From contig NZ_JARUBH010000009.1 in NCBI RefSeq assembly GCF_029626105.1, positions 3,038,001-3,102,000 of the forward strand: DNA of 64,000 bases, written 5' to 3'. The position numbers and the translations under genes are program-made. Origin of the DNA: Solwaraspora sp. WMMD792 (lineage in GTDB: Bacteria > Actinomycetota > Actinomycetes > Mycobacteriales > Micromonosporaceae). The number at the start of each line of letters is the position of its first letter. The stretch's first letter is position 1. Shown here piece by piece: positions 17,221-23,832 of this stretch. Below the pieces are notes generated by a model, which did not search any database, was not told the DNA's origin, and was given only the letters and a program-made list of their open reading frames with translations.

Positions 17221-18761
17221 GCCAGCCGCACGAACCGGTCCCACCGCCGCAGCCGCTGCCCGGTGAGCCGCACCCGCTGCCTGGCCAGCCGCCGCCCGGG
17301 GCCCCGGTGCCGTACCCGCCGCCCGGCCAGGCCTACCCACTGCCCGGCCAGCCGTACCCGCCGTACCCGCCGCACGGCCCAGTCGAGGAGCCCCGCCAGC
17401 GGCTGCATCCGCTGAGCCCGATCCTCAAGGGCAGCAGGGCCCTCGTGGTGATCATCGCCGGCCTGTCCTGGCAGACGCTCGGCCGGGTCGGTTTCGGCCG
17501 CTTCGCGCTGCTGGTCGTGCTGTGCCTGCTCGGCTACCTGGCGGTGGCGGTGATCAGCTGGTACAACACCGGCTACCACGTCGTCGGCCGTGAGCTGCGA
17601 ATTCACGAAGGTCTGCTGTGGCGGCGGACCCGTGCCATCCCGCTGGAGCGGTTGCAGGCCGTCGAAGTGGTCCGGCCACTGCTCGCCCAACTGACCGGCC
17701 TGGCCGAGCTGCGGCTCGAAGTGGTCGGCGGTGGCCAGACCGAGGCACCACTGGCGTTCCTGACCGTCGCCGACGCCGCCACGCTGCGGGCCCGGCTGCT
17801 GGCGCTCGCCGGCCGCGCCGGCCGCACCGCGCCGGCACCGGACGCGGCAGCCCTCGACGGGACGGCACCGCCGCCGGACGGTACCCCGGCCGGTCTGCCC
17901 GACCCGTCCGCGCCGCCACCCGGCCGGCTGCTGCACACCGTGGTCAACCGGGACCTGCTGATCAGCCAGCTACTCACCCCGCAGACCATGTTCCTGCCGT
18001 TCGGTGTCGCGTTCGTGATCGCCCAGTTCGCGATGGACGCCACCTGGTCGTTCGTGGCGGTCGCCAGCACCCTGACCGCCACCGCCGGTGTGATCCTGCA
18101 GCCGATCCGGCGGGTGCTCAGCGACTGGAACTTCCGGCTGGCCCGCGACGAGGTGGGTCTGCGGGTCCGGCACGGGCTGACCGAGACCCGGTCGCAGACC
18201 GTACCGCTGCACCGGATTCAGGCGATCGGGGCGACCTGGCCGCTGCTGTGGCGGGGGAAGAAGTGGCTGCGGATGCGGTTGCACGTCGCCGGCTACGCCG
18301 CACCGGACGGGCAGGGTGGCAGCACCCAGTCCGACCAGTTGCTGCCGGTCGGCGTACTGCCCACCGCCAACCACATCCTCGCCGACGTGCTGCCCGGCAT
18401 CGCGCTCGACGCGCTGCCGATGACGCCGCCGCCGCGCCGTGCCCGCTGGCTCAACCCGCTGGTGCAGCCGAAGCTCGGTGCCGGGCTCGCCGACGACGTG
18501 TTCAGCGTCCGTAGCGGGTTGCTGACCCGGCAGATGCTGGTCGTACCCTACGCGCGGATGCAGAGCGTACGGGTGGTGCGCGGGCCGCTACAGCGGCTGC
18601 TCGGGTTGGCTACTGTGTACGCCGACACCGCCGGCGGGCCGAGCGCCGCCGCCAAGGACCGCGACGTCGCCGAGGCGTGGTGGCTGGCGGCGGAGCTCAG
18701 CGACCGGGCCCGCGCCGCCCGCAGCACAGCCGATCCGCCCTCGCCGCGACCGTCGATCTAG
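17217..18761 (+). CDS. PH domain-containing membrane protein (YdbT-like), Pro-rich N-terminus
   Basis: From the coupled GTG at 17217 the protein is 514 residues. The first ~60 are a Pro/Gly/Tyr-rich cytoplasmic tract with repeats of 'PLPGQP/YPP'. Two membrane hairpins (about 75-125 and 258-300) alternate with three bPH2 domains ('LLWRRTRAIPLERLQAVEVV', 'RHGLTETRSQTVPLHRIQAI', 'RSGLLTRQMLVVPYARMQSV'). The three domains share the P-(L/Y)-x-R-(L/I/M)-Q core and are internal repeats. It pairs with the small PH protein upstream. Its stop codon lies in a terminator shared with the convergent sirtuin. Confidence 0.9.
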   Translation: MSQPHEPVPPPQPLPGEPHPLPGQPPPGAPVPYPPPGQAYPLPGQPYPPYPPHGPVEEPRQRLHPLSPILKGSRALVVIIAGLSWQTLGRVGFGRFALLVVLCLLGYLAVAVISWYNTGYHVVGRELRIHEGLLWRRTRAIPLERLQAVEVVRPLLAQLTGLAELRLEVVGGGQTEAPLAFLTVADAATLRARLLALAGRAGRTAPAPDAAALDGTAPPPDGTPAGLPDPSAPPPGRLLHTVVNRDLLISQLLTPQTMFLPFGVAFVIAQFAMDATWSFVAVASTLTATAGVILQPIRRVLSDWNFRLARDEVGLRVRHGLTETRSQTVPLHRIQAIGATWPLLWRGKKWLRMRLHVAGYAAPDGQGGSTQSDQLLPVGVLPTANHILADVLPGIALDALPMTPPPRRARWLNPLVQPKLGAGLADDVFSVRSGLLTRQMLVVPYARMQSVRVVRGPLQRLLGLATVYADTAGGPSAAAKDRDVAEAWWLAAELSDRARAARSTADPPSPRPSI

Positions 18762-18801
18762 AAGGATTATGGTCGATATACCGGCCAGATCCTTCTAGAT
18801 C
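18755..18801. terminator. 13-bp inverted repeat containing both convergent stop codons
   Basis: GATCTAGAAGGAT (18755-18767) is perfectly complementary to ATCCTTCTAGATC (18789-18801), with a 21-base loop. The TAG stop of the PH-domain gene lies in one arm and the TAG stop of the sirtuin in the other, so the element ends both genes symmetrically. It is A+T-richer than its surroundings. Confidence 0.7.
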
Positions 18802-19568
18802 AACTGATGGACGAGGGCGGGCAGCACCGTACCGATGGGTTCGCGCAGCACCGCGTCGGCGATCGGGTCGTACGGCGTCGCCGCCGCGTTGACGATCACC
18901 ACCCGGGCACCGGCTTCGGCAGCGACCTCCACCAGGCCGGCGGCGGGCTGCACGGTCAGCGACGTCCCGACGGCGAGCAGCAGGTCGCAGCGTTCGGCGG
19001 CACGCACCGCCCGGCGCAGCGTGGGTCCGTGCAACGACTGGCCGAACGAGATCGTCGCCGCCTTCAGGATGCCGCCGCACAGGCGGCAGTCCGGATCGTC
19101 CTCACCGGCGGCGACCCGGGCCAGCGCCTCGTCCATGCCGGTCCGGTCGTCGCAGCTCAGGCACTCGACCTCGGACATGGTGCCGTGGATCTCGATCACC
19201 TTGTCCGGGCTGTTGCCGGCGCGTTGGTGCAGGCCGTCGATGTTCTGGGTGACGATCGCGGCGAGCCGGCCGGACCGCTCCAACTCCACCAGACTCGCGT
19301 GGCCGCCGTTCGGCTGCGCGGACCAGGCCGGATGGTCCCGGCGGCCGATCCAGGACCGACGCCGCACCGCCGGGTCGGCGACGTACGCGTCGAGGGTGAA
19401 CAGCTTGGCCGCCTCCGGGTCCCGGGTCCAGACGCCGTTGGGGCCCCGGAAGTCGGGAATCCCGGAGTCGGTGGAGATGCCGGCTCCGGTCAACGCCAGG
19501 ACCCCTCGGGCGGCGGCGACCCAACCGGTGACCTGTCGGATGTCGACGTCGTCGCGTACACCACTCAT
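18795..19568 (-). CDS. NAD-dependent protein deacetylase, sirtuin family
   Basis: Removes acyl groups from lysines using NAD+. The 257 residues carry 'LTGAGISTDSGIPDFRG' (NAD site, 26-42), 'TQNIDGLHQRAG' (107-118), the catalytic His128 in 'IEIHGT', and a zinc site Cys136/Cys139/Cys161/Cys164. 'VGTSLTVQPAAGLVEVA' and 'NAAATPYDPIADAV' complete the Rossmann half. The ATG at 19568 gives a normal bacterial length. A degraded relative lies about 12 kb away (30986-31241). The CobB Ala/Tyr/Arg desuccinylase pattern is not obvious, so deacetylation is the default call. Confidence 0.95.
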   Translation of the reverse strand: MSGVRDDVDIRQVTGWVAAARGVLALTGAGISTDSGIPDFRGPNGVWTRDPEAAKLFTLDAYVADPAVRRRSWIGRRDHPAWSAQPNGGHASLVELERSGRLAAIVTQNIDGLHQRAGNSPDKVIEIHGTMSEVECLSCDDRTGMDEALARVAAGEDDPDCRLCGGILKAATISFGQSLHGPTLRRAVRAAERCDLLLAVGTSLTVQPAAGLVEVAAEAGARVVIVNAAATPYDPIADAVLREPIGTVLPALVHQLI

Positions 19569-19723
19569 CACGCGACGGTAGCCCGCGGCACCGCCGGACG
19601 ACGACTCCCGTCGGGGCGGCCGGACCTTCGACGACCGAGTACGCGCCCGTGCGGGTGTGGGCCCCTGCCCCGGCGTACTCCGGACGGGGCGTGCTCTACA
19701 GGTCCTGGCCCAGGATACTAAGG

Positions 19724-19754
19724 GCTCCCGGTCACCTGATCGGTGACCGGGAGC
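19724..19754. terminator. 13-bp hairpin in the sirtuin upstream gap
   Basis: GCTCCCGGTCACC (19724-19736) pairs perfectly with GGTGACCGGGAGC (19742-19754) around a 5-base loop. Read leftward it follows the unrecognised gene ending at 19792 and is trailed by CCTTAGT, so it most likely ends that gene. Nothing else is recognisable between 19569 and 19791. Confidence 0.65.
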
Positions 19755-19791
19755 TCGTCCTGTTTCGCCTGGTCTCATCAGGGGAACAGCG

Positions 19792-20397
19792 TCACACACC
19801 CGGGGGCCGCACCGGTGAGGGATGCCACCCCACCTTCGGAATCAGCAGATACTGTACAGCCACCACACGGTCGCCAGTTTCCCCGAAGGACCCTTTTCCA
19901 TCCTGCGACGGTCGCACTCGCGCCGCATCATCGGCGTCTGGCCAGCCAATGATCAAATCCCCACCTTGTCCACCGGAAACGTTCCGGCGTGATGGATCAG
20001 GTTTACCATGGGCACCGCGCGGCAACTCGGGATCACCATCGTCACCGCGCGACAAGTCATCATTGGAGTATTCGATATAGAGAAGCTTCTTGCGATATTT
20101 GATCGACGGCCGGCCGCCTGGCCGGCGACGCTCGATGGCATCCGCCGCGACCGCGAAGGCGCTCACGAGCCAATCGACCGCAGCACCCTCCCTCTCGGCC
20201 TCAATGAAGGCCTCAACTTCGATGACACCCTCGATGGCGTCACTGGAGGTTGAAACATCTGCGACACTGGCCGAGTTCTCAACCGCGAGGATCTCTTCCA
20301 AGAGGCGTTCCGCATCGGCATGCAACTCGGCTGCGACTGGCCGTGGCCCTGCACCCCATCCTCGGGGCACGGCTCGTAAGACGATCCTCGCCTCCAT
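19792..20397 (-). CDS. Hypothetical protein in an A+T-richer patch
   Basis: A 201-residue protein I do not recognise. The start is well supported: AAGGAG lies 8 bases before the ATG. The N-terminal ~90 residues ('AERLLEEILAVENSASVADV', 'EGVIEVEAFIEAEREGAAVD', 'WLVSAFAVAADAIERR') look like an alpha/beta domain with strongly acidic helices. The second half is polar, rich in Asp/Gly/Arg, probably disordered, with no motif. Codon third positions are visibly less G/C than in neighbouring genes, suggesting recent acquisition. It follows another unrecognised gene whose reading frame runs into it. A two-gene accessory module, possibly toxin-antitoxin-like, is speculation. Confidence 0.6.
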   Translation of the reverse strand: MEARIVLRAVPRGWGAGPRPVAAELHADAERLLEEILAVENSASVADVSTSSDAIEGVIEVEAFIEAEREGAAVDWLVSAFAVAADAIERRRPGGRPSIKYRKKLLYIEYSNDDLSRGDDGDPELPRGAHGKPDPSRRNVSGGQGGDLIIGWPDADDAARVRPSQDGKGSFGETGDRVVAVQYLLIPKVGWHPSPVRPPGV

Positions 20398-20696
20398 CCG
20401 TTCAGCTCCTTATACGATTCTAGCCTCCGATCCCCCTTCCGCCGGCCCCCGGTTGGACGCCGTCGACACCTGAGCGAGTTTGCCCATGCCCTGAGGCGAT
20501 CCGCATACCTCATGGCATCTTCCGGACTCCACTTCAAACTCTTTGAGTGATTGCCACAACTGCAGAAGATTCGACCTTCCGGTCGGCTCACCCGACCCGT
20601 AAATCCACGGCAGTACAGTTCCTCCAGGACCCTCCGGATCTCCATCTCAGGATGCCACGGAAAGCCGTAAATCGGTCCCAAGTCGTCTCCCATCAT
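20163..20696 (-). CDS. Hypothetical protein with a CSCGNH motif; 3' end uncertain
   Basis: Starting at the double ATG (20696/20693), the first ~85 residues look genuine: 'GPIYGFPWHPEMEIRRVLEE', 'LYCRGFTGRVSRPEGRIFCS' with CSCGNH, then 'WSPEDAMRYADRLRAWANSL'. The pattern of a short charged helix, an R-x-(G/S)-x-C-x-C-G-x-H strand and a terminal helix faintly recalls HicA-like small proteins, but I would not assign it. After about residue 90 the frame becomes Arg/Pro-rich and overlaps the well-supported downstream gene by 235 bases. The original gene probably ended near 20410, where both other frames stop, and may have suffered a frameshift. Confidence 0.45.
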   Translation of the reverse strand: MMGDDLGPIYGFPWHPEMEIRRVLEELYCRGFTGRVSRPEGRIFCSCGNHSKSLKWSPEDAMRYADRLRAWANSLRCRRRPTGGRRKGDRRLESYKELNGWRRGSSYEPCPEDGVQGHGQSQPSCMPMRNASWKRSSRLRTRPVSQMFQPPVTPSRVSSKLRPSLRPRGRVLRSIGS

Positions 20697-21091
20697 CAGG
20701 CTACCGACCGTACGTAAACGACGGCGAGCCGGGTGGGTGACGCATAGACACAAGACAGACTTCAAGATGGTGAAGTTTTTCAATGTCAAGCTATTTTGAG
20801 ACATCAAGTCGATCACCATGTGCACTCATGAGGGATTGTCACCTTCATAGTGTGCCTCAATTTGATGAACTACCCAACCCCACAGCGGCGCACGTCGCAC
20901 TAACTGTGCGACTTCCCGTGATGTGGACTAGACACCAAAGATCTTCCCTCTCCGGAGTCGGCCCTATCCCGGTGGCAGCCCAGTCGCCCGACCGCACCGG
21001 CATCGAGCCTGGAGAGCGGCTGGGAGTCGATCCGGCAGTACGCTCTACCCTGCGCGCACTCGCTCGAACTGATCACGAAGGCGGGAGAGAC
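20697..21091. other. A+T-richer intergenic region, no gene seen
   Basis: Nearly 400 bases between a leftward unrecognised gene and the rightward DUF397 gene. It contains a TTGACA hexamer on the minus strand (within 20783-20788) that could be a -35 box for the leftward pair. DUF397 genes usually follow an XRE-family regulator. None is present here and I see no remnant, so the regulator may have been replaced by the acquired segment. Confidence 0.4.
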
Positions 21092-21280
21092 ATGGACCTG
21101 ACCAAGCCTCGTTGGCGCAAGAGCACCAAGTCCGACACCGGGGCCTGCGTCGAGGTGGCCGACAACATCACCGGGCGCGTCCTCGTCCGGGACACCAAGG
21201 ACCGTGACGGTGGCACCCTGGCCTTCGGGCCGGCCGCGTGGCAGTCCTTCGTGTCGACCGCCGCCGACCTGAAGCCCTGA
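21092..21280 (+). CDS. DUF397 domain-containing protein
   Basis: A 62-residue protein with the DUF397 consensus: 'WRKSTKSDTGACVEVADN' and 'VLVRDTKDRDGGTLAFGPAAW', ending 'FVSTAADLKP'. The ATG follows GGGAGAG; the longer open frame upstream is not coding. DUF397 proteins are small partners of XRE/DUF5753 regulators in actinomycetes (BldB/AbaA-orfA-like lineages), sometimes behaving like antitoxins. The usual adjacent XRE gene is missing. A broken SDR gene follows. Confidence 0.9.
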   Translation: MDLTKPRWRKSTKSDTGACVEVADNITGRVLVRDTKDRDGGTLAFGPAAWQSFVSTAADLKP

Positions 21281-21405
21281 GCTGGCCGTAGGTCGGATCA
21301 CCCTGCCTCGGCTCCACCTGTGCGGTTGGAGCCGAGGCAGCGCCACAACCTCCCCGGAGCCTCATCGACACCTGAGGACCGAGCACACGGAGGAGGCATC
21401 CGAGC

Positions 21406-22015
21406 ATGGTGACGCGGCCGTCGTATGTGGTCACTGGAGGTGCCCGGGGCATCGGTCGCGCGATCGCAGAACGCCTCGCCGACGAGGGTCAGCACCGCGG
21501 TCTTCGGTGATGCGGGTATGGATGACGTGTCTGCGGCTCAGATCCTGGACCTGATCTCCACCAACCTGGCTTTAGCGGTCACCGGCTGCCATGTCGCGGT
21601 CAACCACTTCCTGGCACACCGGCGAGGCGGGGCCATCGTCAACGTCTCGTCCCACCAAGCGCAGCGCCCGGTCCGTGGAGCGCTGCCCTATGCGACCGCG
21701 AAGGCTGCTGTCGAGGGTCTGACCCGGGCAATGGCGGTGGATCACGGGCCAGCCGGCATCCGTACCAATGCTGTCGCGCTCGGCTCGATCGCCACCGACC
21801 GGTTCGAGCGGTACCGTGCCCGGCACCCCGAAGTGGACACCGAGATGGCCGCACTGCATCCACTCGGCCGGGTCGGTACCGCGCAGGAGGTGGCCGACGC
21901 TGTCGCCTTCCTGTTGTCTCCCGCCGCCGGATTCGTCAACGGCGTCGTCCTCGCCGTCGACGGCGGACGGGCAGTCAACGGGCCCGACCCCGAAGCCACC
22001 CGACTCGAGCCCTGA
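21406..22015 (+). pseudogene. SDR oxidoreductase broken by an internal deletion
   Basis: The ATG at 21406 follows GGAGGAGG and encodes a normal SDR N-terminus ('YVVTGGARGIGRAIAERLAD', NAD(P) motif) but stops at 21508 after 'EGQHRGLR'. A second frame, beginning around 'STAVFGDAGMDDVSAAQILD', carries the rest of an SDR: catalytic Ser in 'VNVSSHQAQ', Tyr-x-x-x-Lys in 'LPYATAKAAVEG', and the 'AVDGG' C-terminus. The piece joining them (about 50-60 residues including the NNA motif, of which only TAVFGD remains) is missing, and the junction shifts frame. This looks like one deletion in an otherwise fresh gene. It ends one base before the convergent TetR gene. Confidence 0.85.
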
Positions 22016-22660
22016 TCATTGCGACGGCGACGGCGGCGCAACGGCGTCGAAGGCCGGTCGCAGCGGCGTCAACGCGGCCCGGACCAGGTCCGGCAGCGAC
22101 CCGGACGGCACCACGAATCCGGGCATCGACGGCGGCACCGCGCTTGACTGCAGCCACTGCTGAACCGCGACCTTGGCTGCTGCGCTGGCGCTTGCGGCCA
22201 GTACCTGGCCGGTCAGACCGTCCACGTCCGGGCACCGGCTGGTGATGGCCTGGGCGAGCGGGCCTTCGATCGCGGTGACGGCGTCGACGTAGCAGGCACG
22301 TAGTGCGGCGCTGCTCGTGATCATCAGAAGGGTGCCCTGGGCGTGGTCGTCGGGGTCGGCGTACTGCCCGACGACAGCCTCGGTGACAGCGTCGGCCAGA
22401 CCGACGTCCGCAGGGCGGTCGGCGATGGCTGCCGCCAGCCGGGACCCGCGCTCAGCCGTGACCGCCGCCACGATCGCCTGCTCCCGGCTAGAGAAGTAGT
22501 TGTTGTAGGTCCTCGGTGACACGCCTGCGGCCTCGGCGATGTCGTCGACGCGCACGTTGTCCGGCCCATGCTCCAGCGCCAGTCGCAGCGCCGCCGCCCG
22601 AAGCGCCTCCCGGGTGGCCTGCTTCTTCCGCTCACGCAAGGGTGGCCGACCTGCTGTCAC
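22016..22660 (-). CDS. TetR/AcrR family transcriptional regulator
   Basis: From the GTG at 22660 (GGGGGA upstream) the protein is 214 residues. The HTH (about 8-55) reads 'KQATREALRAAALRLALEHG' and 'NVRVDDIAEAAGVSPRTYNNYF', a TetR fold with an unusual N-N in recognition helix 3. The ligand-binding half is Ala-rich and unassignable. It is divergent from the TIM-barrel-like gene at 22789; the ~130-bp gap contains palindromes likely to be its operator, so it probably represses itself and that gene. Confidence 0.92.
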   Translation of the reverse strand: MTAGRPPLRERKKQATREALRAAALRLALEHGPDNVRVDDIAEAAGVSPRTYNNYFSSREQAIVAAVTAERGSRLAAAIADRPADVGLADAVTEAVVGQYADPDDHAQGTLLMITSSAALRACYVDAVTAIEGPLAQAITSRCPDVDGLTGQVLAASASAAAKVAVQQWLQSSAVPPSMPGFVVPSGSLPDLVRAALTPLRPAFDAVAPPSPSQ

Positions 22661-22682
22661 TCCCCCACTATCGCACGACAAC

Positions 22683-22741
22683 TGCGCGCACGCTTAATTG
22701 CGCATGCGCAAACTTGCGTGCCCGCACTTTTATGCTAGCGT
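22683..22741. promoter_or_regulatory. Palindromic operator/promoter region between TetR and the divergent gene
   Basis: A perfect 14-bp palindrome TTGCGCATGCGCAA (22698-22711) has a smaller palindrome TGCGCGCA (22683-22690) beside it and a further half-site TTGCG at 22714. TTGCGT (22714-22719) and TAGCGT (22736-22741), 16 bp apart, are candidate -35/-10 boxes for the rightward gene, placing the operator across its promoter. Confidence 0.6.
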
Positions 22742-22788
22742 CGACCCGTCCGACCCCCCGACAGCTGCCCAGGAAGGACCATGAGGAC

Positions 22789-23832
22789 ATGCGAGCCAGA
22801 GGCATCGCCTACGACACCGGCTTCGTCCGGGACGGCCGGAACTCACTGGAACACTTCGATCCGGAGCGGGTCCGGCGGGAGCTGACCGTCATCCGCGACG
22901 ACCTGCACTGCAACGCCGTCCACGTCATCGGCGGCGACCCGCAGCGCTTGGAGCTCACCGCCCGCGCCGCCGCCGACTTTGGACTGGAGGTCTGGTTCTC
23001 GCCGTACCCGCTGGACCTGGCGACCGACGGGATCCTCGCGCTGCTGCTCGACTGCGCCGAGCGGGCCGAACGCCTGCGCGCCACCGGCGCCGAGGTGGTG
23101 TTCGTCGCCGGGGTCGAGCTGAGCGTCATGAACCGAGGGTTCATCGACGGCGACCGCATCGAGCAACGGCTCAACCAGCTGATGGCGGACCCGGCTCGCC
23201 GGATGGCCGATGCACGCTCCCGGCTCGGGCGCTTCCTGCCCACCGCCGTGGCGGCGATCCGCGAGCGATTCCACGGGAAGGTCACCTACGCCGCGATACC
23301 GTTCGAGGGCGTCGAGTGGGACCTGTTCGACTTCGTCACCCTCGAACTGATCAGATCCGCCGAGGTCGCCGACCAGTTCCGGGACGGCGTACGCGGTCTC
23401 GTCGCTGCGTCGAAACCGGTCGCCGTCACCGGCTTCGGCACCGCCACCTGGCGGGGCGCGGGCGACGTCGCGCCCCGCAGCATGGAGATCATCGAGTACG
23501 ACGAGGCCACCGGGGAGCCGCTGCGGCTCAACGGGCGGTACCAACGCGACGAGGCCGGCCAGGCGGCGTACCTCAGCGACCTGCTCGAAATCTTCGACTC
23601 CGCCGGGGTCGACAGCACATTCGTACACCTCTTCGCGCTTGACAACCTGCCGCACCGCCCCGACGGTGACCCCCGCGACGACCTCGATCTCGCCAGCCCC
23701 GGGATCGTCAAGGTCCTCGACGGCCGTAGCGGCGGTGCCTACGCCGGCCTTCCGTGGGAGCCCAAAGCAGCCTTCGCGGCGGTCGCCGACCGTTACCGCG
23801 TCGGCGCGGTCACGGAACCCAGGCAGGGCTGA
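22789..23832 (+). CDS. Uncharacterised TIM-barrel-like protein (glycosidase-like)
   Basis: A 347-residue protein without signal peptide. It begins 'RGIAYDTGFVRDGRNSLEHF' and alternates strands and helices like a glycosidase barrel: 'CNAVHVIGGDPQRLELTARA', 'GLEVWFSPYPLDLATD', 'AEVVFVAGVELSVMNRGFI', 'KVTYAAIPFEGVEW', 'VHLFALD'. Acidic residues at strand ends (Glu in 'GVELS' and 'PFEGVEW') could be catalytic. I recall homologues in other actinomycetes with the unhelpful label 'abortive infection protein'; no function is established to my knowledge. Controlled by the divergent TetR regulator. Its last 23 bases overlap the end of the convergent GH2 gene. Confidence 0.75.
   Translation: MRARGIAYDTGFVRDGRNSLEHFDPERVRRELTVIRDDLHCNAVHVIGGDPQRLELTARAAADFGLEVWFSPYPLDLATDGILALLLDCAERAERLRATGAEVVFVAGVELSVMNRGFIDGDRIEQRLNQLMADPARRMADARSRLGRFLPTAVAAIRERFHGKVTYAAIPFEGVEWDLFDFVTLELIRSAEVADQFRDGVRGLVAASKPVAVTGFGTATWRGAGDVAPRSMEIIEYDEATGEPLRLNGRYQRDEAGQAAYLSDLLEIFDSAGVDSTFVHLFALDNLPHRPDGDPRDDLDLASPGIVKVLDGRSGGAYAGLPWEPKAAFAAVADRYRVGAVTEPRQG

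Noticed and set aside
19569-19723. Possible attachment site or small RNA in the gap before the acquired-looking patch
   Set aside because: A short GAGTACGC/GCGTACTC inverted repeat is present, but there is no tRNA, integrase or matching direct repeat to support it.
20783-21091. N-terminal extension of the DUF397 protein
   Set aside because: DUF397 proteins are about 60 residues; the extension is compositionally non-coding and a Shine-Dalgarno sequence precedes the ATG at 21092.
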